NCBI GenBank assembly: GCA_023101885.1 | Contig: JALPQD010000027.1 | Coordinates: 1,178,001 to 1,242,000 of the forward strand | Source: Typhlomys cinereus | Lineage: Eukaryota > Chordata > Mammalia > Rodentia > Platacanthomyidae | Length of the DNA stretch: 64,000 bases | Direction: 5' to 3' | Shown here: positions 31,180 to 42,545 of the stretch, piece after piece | Layout: each line of letters starts with the position of its first letter | Position numbering within the stretch: the first letter of the stretch is position 1 | The notes under the pieces: generated by a model | The model's input: only the letters and a program-made list of their open reading frames with translations | The model's database searches: none | What the model was told of the DNA's origin: nothing | Made by a program: the position numbers and the translations under genes

Positions 31180-31510
31180 AAAAAAGCTATTCTATTGGTT
31201 AAATAAAAAAGTTTTAGGAAAGGGACAATTCAGACCTTGTTGGGAATTTCCCCATTAATTTTAAAAGCAGACTTCTCAAGATAATCTTAAAATTATTATG
31301 CAAAACGCCATCACCAAAATACTTTAATAAGATGTTAAGTCTGGTACTCTAGCAGAGCATAGAATGTATTTTCAGAGTATTCTGTAGTGCCTACAAGGTC
31401 ATAGTGTCCTGGAATGACAATGTGAATTGTCACCACTGGGTGATGAGTAGTCGGGAGGTTATGAACTTTACTAGTGCTGTGGAAGCCAAACATGATGACA
31501 AGAGCTATTG
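31180..31510. other. Intergenic, unrecognised
   Basis: AT-rich; no gene seen. Confidence 0.4.
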
Positions 31511-31511
31511 T

Positions 31512-31925
31512 CATAGTTACTCCTGCTGCTGCTGTGAGACAAAGCTCAAGCTTAAGGGAGAAAGAGGAGTTTTATTTGACTTGAGGATTCAGAGGGGAGA
31601 TACAGCTTATTACACAGCAGGCAGCAGAAGGTGGAAGCAGCTGAAGTCATGTGTGACATGGAGGACTGAAGAAACCACATTCTAATGGCTACAGGGGGGA
31701 AGATGAGTTTGCCAACAGCAGGCCAGGGAGTCCTAGAGCTCTTCTGTCTTGTGATTCCTTTGATCTGGTCTGTTTCTGGTAGGTTCTCTCCAGATTTAGA
31801 ACTGTAAATATGTCTATCCAGATAATATCTCTGACAACTAATCTGTTAGTTAATCAGGTGTAGTCAAATTGTTAACTAAGATGAACTATCACAGCTATGT
31901 TATCCTCTTCAAGGACATTACAGGA
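31512..31925 (+). repeat. URR1-like element
   Basis: 'catagttactcctgctgctgctgtgag', 'cttaagggagaaagagg', 'tcagaggggagatacagc', with 'gttaactaagatgaactatcacagc' near the far end. The second half is diverged. Confidence 0.5.
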
Positions 31926-31942
31926 TGAAAAGGATAAGAAAG

Positions 31943-32167
31943 GGTTAGGGAGATGGTGCAGTGGTCAAAGCTTTGGGCTCACAAGCAAAAGGACCTGAGT
32001 TCAGATCTTGAGATCCCAGCTAGGTGGATATGATGGAGGTCTGCAGTTTCTGGCTCTGGAAGGTGGAGAATGGGAAACTCCAGAGCAAAGCAATAAGGAA
32101 GTAGAGCAATCCAGGATAGTTGCCAATGTCACCCTTGGGCCTCCACAGGCACACAAGCTCAAGTGCC

Positions 32168-32214
<47 letters not shown>

Positions 32215-32215
32215 T
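31943..32215 (+). repeat. B2-superfamily SINE with (AC)n tail
   Basis: 'agggttagggagatggtgcagtgg', 'aaggacctgagttcagatc', 'tggctctggaaggtggag', 'gggaaactccagagcaaagc', 'gggcctccacagg', (AC)n to about 32,213. Confidence 0.9.
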
Positions 32216-32216
32216 A

Positions 32217-32545
32217 AACTGACATACTTAGATGATGGGAAGGTTGTGCACCTTTAGGAGCTGGAACACCGCTGGAGGAAGTTCAATACTGGGGGTAGAC
32301 CTTGAGGTTTGGTAGCCTGACCTCCAAACCTGCTCCCTCCTTTTTAGCTCCCTCTCTCTACCTCCTGATGAGTGCTGCAACTGGAATCACCCTTCAGTTT
32401 GGCTGTCATGCCTTCTACCACGTGTTCTTTGCCACAGTGAACTGGATCCCCTCTGGAACTGTGGGCTAAATAAACCTTTTCTCCCTTCAATTGCTTGAAT
32501 CAGAGTATTCTCTTACAGCAATAGAAAAGTAACTGAAATGGTAAA
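32217..32545 (-). repeat. URR1-like element
   Basis: 'gggaaggttgtgcacctttagg', 'gtagaccttgaggtttgg', 'cccctctggaactgtgggctaaataaacc', end 'ttctcttacagcaatagaaaagtaac'. The 5' edge has been lost or replaced by the SINE. Confidence 0.65.
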
Positions 32546-32935
32546 CAAATAAGTCTGCAGCAATTCAAGTGTGATTGAGAACTGGTTTGCTTACTAGTGA
32601 CTACAATAGCCAATAGGAGGCCTTGCTTTAACTACCTGGGCCAGTGCAGTGTACACTTGAACACACACAGTTATCTTTCAGATGTTATGGATGTTACCTT
32701 CATCAGAATCCTTACCTTCAGAAAGCTGATAAATTACAGAGGAAGTACAAACTAGTAAATAGAATGAATACCACAAATTTTATTTCAAATTCTCCTGCTG
32801 ATTCCTGAGCAGTTCTAGAGAAGAAAGTCACCTTGTAACTTCTCATGCTGGTTCTCTAGCCTCACAGCCCCGAGCAGAGTCTCCACCGCATTAGGGTAAC
32901 ACGCTCTAAATATGTTCTTACCAGATCATGAGAAA
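32545..32935. other. Intergenic, unrecognised
   Basis: No gene or young repeat. Confidence 0.4.
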
Positions 32936-32939
32936 GAAT

Positions 32940-33150
32940 AATTATTGTGTTGCTTCTATGTAAGCCTTATGCTAAACACTTTGTATATTTCACTACATTC
33001 ATGTGTGTTTATTATTTTTATGTCAGTTTTACAGAGAAGAAGCTGGGGTTTAGAAATGTCAGGGAATATACCAAAGGACATATAGTAAAGGAGTCAGGAT
33101 TTGAACCCAGTGTTGCCTGGATCCACAACCCAGTATAATGCCTATACTGT
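32940..33150 (-). repeat. MIR SINE
   Basis: 'cttatgctaaacactttgtat', 'gttttacagagaagaagctgggg', 'aggatttgaacccagtg' is the reverse complement of MIR (tail, core, B box) in the expected order. Confidence 0.7.
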
Positions 33151-33526
33151 AAAAAATGGAAAGGTTTTTATTTGCACAAGACGGCTTCACTCCTGGTTCC
33201 CTTGTCCTTTTTCCTGCTTTTACTGAGGTGAAAGATGCTTTTCCTCTGGTGGCCTGTGTTTTAAGATTCCTTTCCCTTGCAGGAATTCCTCTATCCCAAA
33301 ACCTGCTACTTTGGCCTGTTCTTTCTTCTTCTTATATCCCCCAATATCCTGATCCAGAGCATCTTCAGAATTTCTCTCTATCCACAGTCTGTCTCACATG
33401 TAATTAGCATTTACATTTTGATTCTATTCATTCATCTATTCATTCATCAACAACATTATGGAACACCTAATCTGTGAACAGTATGCATTATCTAAAGCTC
33501 AATAATAGTCGAGCCTCCCAAGTATT
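33150..33526. other. Intergenic, L2-like traces
   Basis: 'ttcattcatctattcattcatc' and 'ggaacacctaatctgtgaac' (33,425-33,480) recall old L2/MIR 3' ends. No gene. Confidence 0.35.
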
Positions 33527-33541
33527 AAAGAAATGCAAAAA

Positions 33542-34908
33542 ATTGAGATTATAGACTTTTCTGGTAAATGGATGAAACTGGAAACTTTAATATTGAGTGA
33601 GGTATCTCAGACATGAAAGTTAAGTACTGCATATTCTGTCTTATGCATTTTATTGAACTGATATCTTTGTCAATGTATTTGGAAGCATTATAAGAGCCAG
33701 AAAATTCAAAAATAGACCTATGTAAGTGGGAAGATGGGAAAGGAAGGCTAGGGTGAAATCTTTTAAAGGGGAGATTTAGGATCCCAGGACAAGAGTGAGG
33801 GAGGCAATAATTAAGAAAAAGTATAGTGGGAAATGAGGGGATGGGAGATAGGAAGGACATGGGAGATAGGAGGGATAGAGAGTGCCTGTAGTAAAACTCA
33901 AAGATTGTGGGAAGTATCCCCAAAAGAACATCCTATGCTAGTAATATGAAAAAAACTGTATTTTAAAGAAAGGAACAAGAATGGGCAGTCCCCATGCTGA
34001 GGAGCATAGAATGAGGAAAATGGGGGAAAAAAGCCTTGAGCTGATCCACTTAGAACCCAGTGACAAAATTATGCTAGAAGTAACAGGAATGTGGCACTTC
34101 CTGATAAAATGTTGGTCTGAGAGGTCTTAAAGGCCCCCAAACATTATAGGCTTTTGCCATGGCTCTTGTTGCTCTCCAAAAACTGTCAGTGAGACCCTGT
34201 GACTGAAGATGCAACACAAATGGATCACAGCACATGGGCAAAATATATCAACTGGCGCTGGTATGAGGACTTTCTCCTTGCTGGATAGCTTACACTGTAC
34301 AAAGGAATACTGTAGAAGCTGCTGGAGGAGGGAAATAATCACAAGCCCCATCAAGGGCATGAGATCTGCAAGTTGCAATATAAATCACCATGGCAACAGG
34401 TGACTACCAGTGTAATAGTAGCATGAATACCAAGGAGACAACCAACAGCTTTTTGATTGGACTCAAGACCCATTTGTCAAAATGGTACCCACCCCTGTTA
34501 CTGTAAACTAGAATAAGACTAAAAAAAGGGAAGGAAATAGATCAATAGAGAAGATAGCCAATAAACCGATAGGTAGGAAGACAATACATCAAACTGGTCT
34601 GTAGGTAACTTATTATTCCCATAGAATGAGAACTTAAAGTGGAAACCTTTGGATCTAAAGCTGGATGAGTGAAGGGAAATACATATATCAATGGGCCTAA
34701 AGAAAGGTAATTTGATGTACCATGGAGGCCTGAGCTCCCACAAGAGTAGACAAGCCAGAATGAACCCTGGGGTCCATAGAAACATACAGGCAGAAGGGTG
34801 GGATGGAATGGGAAGGAATGATGAAGGGAAGAGAGAGAGACAGGAGACGGGGAAGGGAGGGAAGCTGGGATGAATACTCAATAAGTTTGCAAAAGTAGAA
34901 AAAAATAA
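33542..34908 (+). mobile_element. 5'-truncated L1 (3' UTR and last ORF2 codons) with target-site duplication
   Basis: Begins inside the end of ORF2 ('ggtaaatggatgaaactggaaac...ttgagtgagg', the W-M-K-L-E-T / L-S-E-V landmark), runs through a purine-rich 3' UTR and ends in an A-rich tail. The 15-bp duplication AAAGAAATGCAAAAA at 33,527-33,541 and 34,909-34,923 is perfect. It is non-coding and dead. Confidence 0.8.
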
Positions 34909-34923
34909 AAAGAAATGCAAAAA

Positions 34924-35050
34924 TATAGTTTTACAGTGAAGTAGGTGCCTCAATGCAGAAATGCCCTGTGGGGAGGTCAAGGATTCCTAGAAGAAATAAG
35001 GTCTAGGTGAAGGCTTGTCTGCATGCTTCTGGTAAGTTCATAATTTAAGG
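34924..35050. other. Short intergenic gap
   Basis: No feature recognised. Confidence 0.4.
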
Positions 35051-35415
35051 GAACAAGGGGCTTTATTTTGGCTTTTGATTGCTGTGTTCTTTGTCAGACT
35101 TGGCAGGAGAACTTATATCAATTGCAGAGGTTGAGGGAACTGGCCACATATTATCCACGGGAGTACTGCAAGAGGGACAATACTGACTTGTCAGACCAGC
35201 ATGGCTGGCTAAGTACACAGAAGAATGCTAACTTCCTTAACCAATTCCCTCCATTGTATTCACCTGACCAGTCCCCCACACACCATGGGCTTGGTCTTCC
35301 CCATCAATTAGCTAATGTCTTGCAGACTTGATTAGGGCTTAGCTCAACTACTAATTCTTTACAAATGGCCCAGATTGTCAAGCTTTCAACTATCAAGTTG
35401 ATACCTGTATCTATG
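35050..35415 (+). repeat. Dispersed repeat family Y, copy 1
   Basis: Shares ordered blocks with 37,800-38,185 and 41,085-41,345: 'ttattttggc/ttattctgg', 'caggagaactt', 'gaactggccac', 'ccatgggcttggtcttccc', 'atcaattagctaa', 'tcaactatcaagttgatacctgtat'. It is non-coding, and I do not recognise the family name. Confidence 0.6.
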
Positions 35416-35539
35416 ACAAGGTTTTAAGGAGAACTCTAGGTTTGGAGGAATCCAACATGTTTTCCACAGTACGTCCATAGTGGTGTGGCTAAATCTGCAA
35501 GAAAACATAGCTGTGTTTGTAACGTGCCTTGTCTTGGTT

Positions 35540-35835
35540 TCTATATGTTGCTGAGGTAAAGCACTCAGTTCAAAGCAACTTAAGGTAGGAAGGCTCTATT
35601 TGGGCTACGGTTCTAGAGGGGTTAGAGTCCATCAGGGCGGGGCAGGCAGGGAAGACATGGTCACTGGCTTACACTGGCTAATAAACCTCAGAGCCTGCTC
35701 CTAGAGACATACTTTCTCCAGCAAGACTCCATCTACCAACACTTCCACAACTGTCTCAAACAGCGCCGCCAGCTGGGGACCAAGTATTAAAACGAAGGAG
35801 CTAGTGGGGAGCAGTTCACATTGAAACCACAAGCC
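35540..35835 (+). repeat. URR1-like element
   Basis: 'tggtttctatatgttgctgagg', 'aacttaaggtaggaaggctc', 'ggttctagaggggttagagtcc', 'cagcgccgccagctggggacc', end 'tcacattgaaaccac'. Confidence 0.7.
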
Positions 35836-37655
35836 CCTTCAATGGGGTGATCTTCAGACCCTTTCGTTGGGGTCTAGTGAGAAGAACCTTACTTCACATT
35901 CCTCTGTCTCTCTGTTTTGGAAATGGGCTTTCACTGGGTACTTATTCCCTGACTCTTCAGGAGAAATATGCTAAACTGACTGATGCTTAAGCTATATTTT
36001 GCTAGGCTAAAAAGAGCTAGAAATATTAGTTTCTTTTAGGTAACATTGTAGGCTTAACCTGATAACAGTGAAATACTGTTTCATAATTCAGTTATCACTC
36101 GATAGACCCAAGAAATGTCTTAGAGCTAATGTTTACCTAAGCCTCACTGCAATTAAATTTATCTGGATCACCCAGATATTGACTTGACTAAGTCAATTTT
36201 GTAAGAGTTAATGATCTGGGCGGGAAGAGACAGAAAAATGTGATTTTTTAAAGGGGGGAAGAACACATCAGACTGACTGATAAAATTAAATCACAGAAGT
36301 TTGAGCTACATAATGAGCATTTGCATGCAATTTGTCCCATTTTGGCCCATTTAAACATTTCCTTGAAGCATCTGTGCTTGAGCAAATCTTTCCCAAAGTC
36401 TAGTCTCTTAAAGTTATTGCACACTTGAGAAACAAATCCATTTATTTCAATCTTATTCTTTTTTTCCAAAGAAAATATCTTGCTTGAGGTAGAAACATAA
36501 TGAAATATCTATGATGGGGAAGCTTAAAAGAAGTTGATTATTTTTATTTGTTCTAAGATTTTTTTAATATTCATACTAATTGCAACCTTAGGGGAGTTTT
36601 CTATTTTCAATCTGACCTACGTCAGAGCAGTGAAGAAGAGAACAAACATTTATAATAACTTTAGCTGTTTTTCCAAAACCCAGAGGAAATATAGTCCTAA
36701 GTCCTGAGCCAAGTTTTTCAGGAGCAATCTATGTTATAAATCTTACTCATATAAGGATTCCATTAGAAAAACACACCATTGATTATTGTATATAATTTGC
36801 AATATGGACCTTAACTGACCATGATATATTGTGACTTTAAAGGCCAACAGCCTCCACATTTTTCTTGTTTTACTGGTCAGCATCTTGCAAATTTGGCAGG
36901 TTTTTTGAAAATGAAATCATACCCAGCCCCACACAGGGTCTCAGATTTTCACAAACAACCAAGTCAGACATTGTTCTATAGAGATTGTCTGGTAATAAAG
37001 TATAAAACTCACCTCCTGCCATTTGTTTAGTTGGTTTTAGGTACTGCACCCTGGGGTAAGTAGGTTGTGATCTACTAGATCAAGCATCCTGTATTTATCT
37101 TGAATTTAGGGGTGGTGGCAGGATTCCTTCCAGGAAATAAAGTCTGTTCCCACAGGCTATAAAGATTAGAGGGTGTGTAGGCAGAGGAATTTCTGAGTTT
37201 TTATTTTCTTCATCTCCTTAATGTACTTCTGAAAAATACTTGGGATACATGCTTATAATTTGTTGTTACACAATCTTAAAGATACTCAGCTATAGTTATG
37301 TTCCAATTCCTTCATCTCAAAAGCTTTAGTGGCATTTACTCATGCCACTAATGCCACTAAAGGAACATGCTCATGCCAAGTGTAAAGTCCTAGAAATACC
37401 TTCTTGGCTCTACCATGGCCTTTCTTATCTCAAGCAAATGGAACTCTACCCTTCCAATTACTTAGCCCAGTAGCCATGGTGTTATCCTTGACCACACACT
37501 TGCTCTTACAGTTCTGTCCCTTATCTGTGGAGGAAATACCCTCAGTTCTGTCTGCATGTGACACTTGGCATCTGACCACTTCTTACCGACTTCATTCCAT
37601 CCTGTGTCTAAGCTGTCAGTAGTCTTACTGGTTCTGCTGCATCCATCCTTGTCCT
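35835..37655. other. Intergenic, mostly repeat-free; candidate conserved noncoding core near 36,270-36,430
   Basis: Contains an octamer ATTTGCAT at about 36,319-36,326 inside a balanced-composition stretch, a short 12-bp inverted repeat at 37,324-37,335 / 37,351-37,362, and L2-like wording near 37,400-37,620. No gene is visible. Confidence 0.35.
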
Positions 37656-37659
37656 CCTA

Positions 37660-37795
37660 GGCTCATTTCTTAAAACTTAAAGGAGAAAGTGTCTATTCTG
37701 GCTTATAGATTCAGAGGGAAAACATGGCTGCAAGCAAGGAAGATATGATGACAGGAATATGAGACAAGTTCTTCAGTCTTCTCATAGTATCAGTT
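37660..37795 (+). repeat. URR1-like element, first half
   Basis: 'cttaaaggagaaagtgtctattctggc', 'agattcagagggaaaacatgg'. It is interrupted by repeat family Y, and its far half resumes at 38,190. Confidence 0.5.
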
Positions 37796-38185
37796 TGCCT
37801 ATATGTTGCAGTTAAATTTACAACAAAACATCTTATGAAAATAAGAAATTTTATTCTGGTTTATTCAGTTGTTAGTTCAACTTTGCAGGAGAGTTCATAC
37901 CGACATCAGGAGCCAAGAAAACTGGCCACGCCATATCCATCTGCTTATTGAGCCAGCTAAAGAAGTATAACTTACCTTCATGGAATTTGCTGGTACTCCT
38001 GCCATCTTCCCCTATTTTATCCATCTGTCCAGGACATAGTCCCACTCACCATGAGCTGGGTCTTCACCATCAATTAGACAACCTCCTTCAGGTTTGCTTA
38101 GGCTTGCCTCAATTATCAATTCTTCACAGCTGTACTGAAACTCAGTTTACAACCGTCAAGTTGATACCTGTATTTACCACTGCAC
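37796..38185 (+). repeat. Dispersed repeat family Y, copy 2
   Basis: 'ttattctggtttattcag', 'aggagagttcatacc', 'aaactggccacgcc', 'ccatgagctgggtcttcacc', 'caccatcaattagacaacctcc', 'accgtcaagttgatacctg' match copies at 35,050 and 41,085. Confidence 0.6.
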
Positions 38186-38189
38186 TCAG

Positions 38190-38375
38190 GAAGCAGAAAG
38201 AGAACAGGAAGTGCACCCGGACTATAAAGTCTCAGTGCTGACTCCAGTGTGTGAGTGAGCTGCAGGGCTTCGCCTCCTCGGATTTCACACCTTCCTATAC
38301 TATGCCACTAGTTGGGGACCGAGCGTTCAAACACATGAGCCTGTGGAGGGCATTTCATTCATACCACAACAGGAG
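38190..38375 (+). repeat. URR1-like element, second half
   Basis: 'gcagaaagagaacaggaag', 'actataaagtctcagtgc', 'actagttggggaccgagcgttc', 'aaacacatgagcctgtgg', end 'cattcataccacaac'. Confidence 0.6.
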
Positions 38376-38384
38376 TCCTCAGAT

Positions 38385-38590
38385 TAGACCTACCCCAGTC
38401 CCTCCACAATTGTCTTACCATCTTCGCCACCATCCGATGCTTTTATATTATGCATTTTCTTTACCATGTAAGTTCCACAAGGGCAGGAGTTTTATTTGTT
38501 TTGCTTGCCACTGTATTCCTATTTCTGAGAACAAACCTGGCTCAACATATGATAAATATTTATTATTTGAGTGAATGAATCAACTCTCAA
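38385..38590 (+). repeat. L2 LINE 3' end
   Basis: 'ccatgtaagttccacaagggcagg', 'cttgccactgtattcctatttctg', 'aaatatttattatttgagtg', 'aatgaatcaac' follow the well-known L2 3' terminal wording in order. Confidence 0.7.
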
Positions 38591-38599
38591 AATGAGCCA

Positions 38600-39200
38600 T
38601 ACACTGCTATGAACTCTGAGGTGAGCCTCAGTCAGGTACAAGCCTACTGTTGTCTTCCATGTGACTTGCTTTAGCTGTTTTCCTTTAGTGTGTGACATTC
38701 TTCTTCAACCCCCAAAAGTGTACACAAAGACTTTTTCCCAATTCAGAGATAAATAAAGACTTTAAATCCATGTAGTACCCATTTAGCCCATATTCCTCAC
38801 TTGTTCAAGACATTCCAATTTGGTGTTAATGAGAAGATGTCAGGCCAAGTACAGGAGAAGCAGGAAGCCTGTGTCTGTCTCCTCTCAGCATCTGCAAATG
38901 GAATGATGCCAATTAGCATGTACAGAGGACCTAAAAGGCACCAGACAGGGCAAAAAGATGTCAGACAATAAGCCTGACACACATTTAAATAAGCTGTCTG
39001 CTACCTTTCAAGCAGATATTCTGGCATCCAGTTCTGTCAGGGGGGATTCTGACCGCCTTAGTGAAATCAGCCTGGAGCGACAGTGTTTATTCAATCAGAG
39101 TCGCCAGTTGTCAGAGGTGACCTCCACGGCCTGTGTGGTCTGACAGGCCAATTAACTGTTCTCCTGTCAGAGGGCGGAAACATCCAGCAACTTCCATGGC
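38600..39200. promoter_or_regulatory. Candidate conserved noncoding element
   Basis: A repeat-free block (best part 38,810-39,180) of balanced composition, rich in short transcription-factor-like words such as 'tgccaattagcatg', 'gcagatattctggc', 'tttattcaatcag', 'gtcagaggtgacctc', 'ggccaattaactg', with no coding frame. That texture is typical of enhancers near developmental or neuronal genes. It lies about 16 kb downstream of AMIGO2. Function is an inference. Confidence 0.3.
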
Positions 39201-39464
39201 AACATGTTTTCTGAATTAGTTCCTAGTAAGAGGAGAAACTTTGATGATCACAAAGAAAATCAAGTCACAGAAGGAACCAAGCAGGGTGGGCTATGGAATG
39301 TGGGGCTGGGCCCTCAGAATGTTTGCCTGCTGCACACAGGGGATGTGGCAGAGTGAGCATGATGGTGGAAACTGTGAATAAACGAGGATGGCCTTCAAGG
39401 AAGGATCCTTAGCAGGTTGGGTGAGAAGGCGTGGCTCACTGCTGCTAAGGGTTCCTCTGTTTAA
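39200..39464. other. Intergenic, unrecognised
   Basis: No clear repeat or gene. Confidence 0.4.
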
Positions 39465-39838
39465 TTATTCTTTCTGTTGGTGTGGCACAATCCTCATACA
39501 TAACCTAAGGGGAAAAAAGGAGATTTATTTAGCTTATGGTTCCAGAAAGGGACATAAGTTGATTATGGCAGAAATCTCATAGCAGAAGCCATGGCTTGAG
39601 GCAGAAGAAGGAAGACTGATTCAAGTGACTGCAGCCATCATGGAGGCAAAGCAAACAAGAGCAAAACTGCAAGAGAAAGCAAGAGTGGGTCGATCGAACT
39701 GGAGGCCCACCCCTCTGACCTGCCTTCCTCCAACAAGGTCTACTGCTTAAAGGTACCACAACCTTAAAACATGAACAACAGCTAACGATTCAAACTTATG
39801 TGTCGGGGGGGGGCAATTCATATTAAAACCATGACATC
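39465..39838 (+). repeat. URR1-like element
   Basis: 'tattctttctgttggtgtgg', 'aaggagatttatttagc', 'ggttccagaaagggac', 'cttcctccaacaaggtc', end 'catattaaaaccatgac'. Confidence 0.7.
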
Positions 39839-39954
39839 TTCCCACTGCAGTGTTCTTCAGAGTAGCCATTGTGTCTCTTCTAGTCCCCACCTCTTGCCTT
39901 ATGCTGAGTGGTACTAAAACCCAGAGAACAGGAGATGGTGTATCACCCTCAGCA

Positions 39955-40345
39955 TGTCAGTCCTCTTATATGGCAGTTGCCTTTACTGCCTTGAAACAGT
40001 ACTCACATGCAAGCTTAAAGGAAGAAGGGAGATTGATTTGGCTTTGGGTTCCAGAGAGGACATAGTTCATTATCATGGCAATCACCTAGCAGAAGGCATG
40101 GCTGAAGGCAGAATCAGGAGGCAGGTTCAGTTCACCACAGCTATTAGGAAGGCAGAACAAGAGAGCAAGAGCAAACTGGGACGTATCAGCGCCAGGTTAC
40201 CAATCTCAGGGCCTGACCCCTGTGACCTGCCTTTTTTCAGCAAAGCCCCATCCTAAATTTGCCACACCTTTCCCAAACATTAACACCAACAAAGGTTCAA
40301 ACACATAAGCCTGTTGGGGAGTAACACTCAAAATATGACATTTTT
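39955..40345 (+). repeat. URR1-like element, second tandem copy
   Basis: 'tgcctttactgccttgaaac', 'cttaaaggaagaagggag', 'gggttccagagaggac', 'acctgccttttttcagcaaagc', 'gttcaaacacataagcctg', end 'actcaaaatatgac'. It lies 117 bases after the previous copy, in the same orientation. Confidence 0.65.
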
Positions 40346-40620
40346 GGTGCATCAAAACTATGTGTCCTGGTTTGTTGCCATTAACAACTGAGCTAAGAAA
40401 GACAAGCTAACACAATGAAAAAGAATTGCTGATGTTCACTGAACACTTTCTACATGCCAACCATTGTCTAAATATGTTCCTTGCAATGCCCATAATAGGC
40501 TCTGTAAATGCCTCATATAAGAGAAACTTGCAGTCCAGAAACTTGCACTCCAGAGATCTGTAGAAATGAGCCCAGAGTCGAGTCGCTAGGAAACAGCACA
40601 GGAATAATGTGTGTTGTTTC
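40345..40620. other. Intergenic
   Basis: No young repeat or gene. The 40,425-40,520 part may belong to the MIR that follows. Confidence 0.4.
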
Positions 40621-40785
40621 ATTTAATTTTGACAACACAGTGAAGTAAAAACCCTGATGCCCCATTTTACATCAAGAAAATTAAATTAATTGCTCACTTG
40701 AGGCCTGTGACTGTTACATAGGAGGTTATGATCAGAACCCAAGTCTAGATTCAAAGCACTGGACTGTGCTCATTGGGTAAGATAC
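40620..40785 (-). repeat. MIR-like SINE
   Basis: 'atttaattttgacaacacagtgaagtaa', 'gccccattttacatcaagaaa', 'gaacccaagtctagattcaaagc' is MIR reversed: tail, core, B box region. Confidence 0.6.
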
Positions 40786-40899
40786 ATGCTTTTTGATTTA
40801 TTAATAATAGTCTGCACTTAAAGTTGCTGTAAGCATTACTGGATGAAAGCATCACTGGTGTTGATAAAGATCCTATCATTTTTAGCTTTATTGTGAGGA

Positions 40900-40980
40900 G
40901 TACAGAGGCTGAGGATATAACCCAGATGTAAAGTGCTTGTTCAGCTTGTATGAGGCCCTATGTCACAAAGCTTTTTCTGG
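40900..40980 (+). repeat. ID-like SINE, diverged
   Basis: 'ggctgaggatataacccag', 'aaagtgcttgttcagc', 'atgaggccctatg' recalls the tRNA-Ala-derived ID element head. Confidence 0.5.
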
Positions 40981-41084
40981 GAAGACATGAAGCCCCTTCT
41001 GTATCTGTGTGTATTTCTGTAATGACCATGTGACCTAAACAAGTGGGTTCATGCTCTCGGGTCTAGGCTCCATTTGATCATAGA

Positions 41085-41345
41085 GTTACCAGTAGGGGCT
41101 GAAGGAACTGGCCACTCCACAGCCACAGAAATTACTGAGTGAGGGGCAAAGATCAAAGACACCTTCTAGTTTGTCAGTCTGCCAAAGTCAGTCAGTTGTG
41201 TCTCCATCTTCTCTCTCTGCCCAAGGGATGATCCTGCTGACTCTGGGCTGGGCCTTCCCACATTCCCTTAGAAATCTTCTCCAGGCTTGCCTTAACCAAC
41301 TTGTCAACTGACAACTTGACTCCTATAACTAACTGCCACAGCTGT
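41085..41345 (+). repeat. Dispersed repeat family Y, copy 3
   Basis: 'gaaggaactggccactcc', 'ctctgggctgggccttccc', 'ccaggcttgccttaac', 'cttgtcaactgacaacttgac' match the other two copies. Confidence 0.6.
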
Positions 41346-41810
41346 GCTTTGTGACTTTACCTTTGGGACACGAGCAAACATGTATTCAAACAGAGTATGA
41401 CAAACCAAAGAAATATTTCCACTCAAGTGAACCAGTGAGTTTACTGGCGTTACTTACAGGAGTCTGGGTGAGGGACTACGTAATAGACTATGGGTGGGTC
41501 AAAGGCGGCTGCATCATGGAAAAGCCCATCCCACCACAGGGTGGGGATCACAAAGCTGCATTGCTGGAGCTCCTTGCGCTCTGCAGAAGAGTCTCCTCTC
41601 CTCAGCGATGGTTTTATTGCTTTGATAACTTTGAGATGGGGAATTACAAATCTTGTAACTTACAGAGGCTTGTAAGTTTCAAGACCTCCAAGAGTCTTGT
41701 GAATTTCCTGTATTTTTCTGAGTCTTAGGAACCTCTCTCTTCTCCTCTTTCCAGAGGCAATACTACAATGATTCATATAGCTATACAACACCCTGGGTTC
41801 AAAATCCAAC

Positions 41811-41870
<60 letters not shown>

Positions 41871-42144
41871 AGGAATGACTGCTTTTGAACCATGTGGCTG
41901 CATTTTGCATGCCTTGCAAGGAGCCAAGTTCTTTGCCTTGTATACTTACCAAGAAGTATACCATTCCTGTGAAGTGGGCAAGAATAGACTCTTCTTCACA
42001 TGGGAAACATGCCCCAGGTTATATCCCGGAGCAAGCAGGTTGCTGAGATGGAACTGGATTCTCTTTGTTTTTTACTCCAAAGTTTGTGTTCTTTGCTGGG
42101 TCATTTGGTTCTCTTTCTGGGATCAGTGCAAAAGCTACCTGCTC
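41345..42144. other. Intergenic with a (GA)n tract
   Basis: (AG)n at about 41,814-41,869 follows a B-box-like 'gggttcaaaatcc'. A 'cttgtaacttacagagg / cttgtaagtttcaagacc' pair near 41,655-41,680 is decayed repeat wording. No gene. Confidence 0.45.
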
Positions 42145-42162
42145 ACAATCACCCACATTTCT
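42145..42162. repeat. Target-site duplication of the large L1 insertion (left copy)
   Basis: ACAATCACCCACATTTCT here and at 50,850-50,867, an exact 18-bp match. The two copies enclose the L1, its 3' flank and all nested insertions. Confidence 0.95.
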
Positions 42163-42545
42163 TTTTTCTTTTTTTTGGCCTATCAACAGGCTTTAATATC
42201 AATAGTGAGAGGATCACCTAATCCACATGCCATCTCTCTTGGGATGAGAGCCTGTCATCCGCACCAGCTCCTCTCCACAATGAGTTGTCAGAGTGTGACG
42301 CTGTAGCATCAAATCATGGCTCCTCTTAAATCCATTTTGTGCCGAGAGTCCCAACAGATGATTGGAAATGGAAATCTTTTTTTTAATACAGCAATAAATA
42401 TTACAGATTGTTTTATTATAATAATGTAATTGGAACAACCAGGAATGAAATCTTTCTACTACTACTTACAATGTATCTTTTGCAATTGGTACAAACATGT
42501 GTCCTCTTGAGATGGAAATGCTGATGAATATTTTGACCTTTTTTT
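42163..42545 (-). mobile_element. Probable L1 3' transduction (non-L1 sequence plus second poly(A))
   Basis: Read on the minus strand, the L1 3' end (near 42,546-42,590) runs into a short A run, then about 370 bases of sequence that is not L1, an ATTAAA signal at about 42,191-42,196 (complement strand), and a poly(A) tract that appears on the plus strand as T-rich 42,161-42,176 beside the target duplication. A single duplication around both parts means they were inserted together. Confidence 0.75.

Noticed and set aside
41351..41728. 125-codon open frame near a family Y repeat
   Set aside because: No domain, biased composition or homologous protein recognised; length is within chance for a window of this size.
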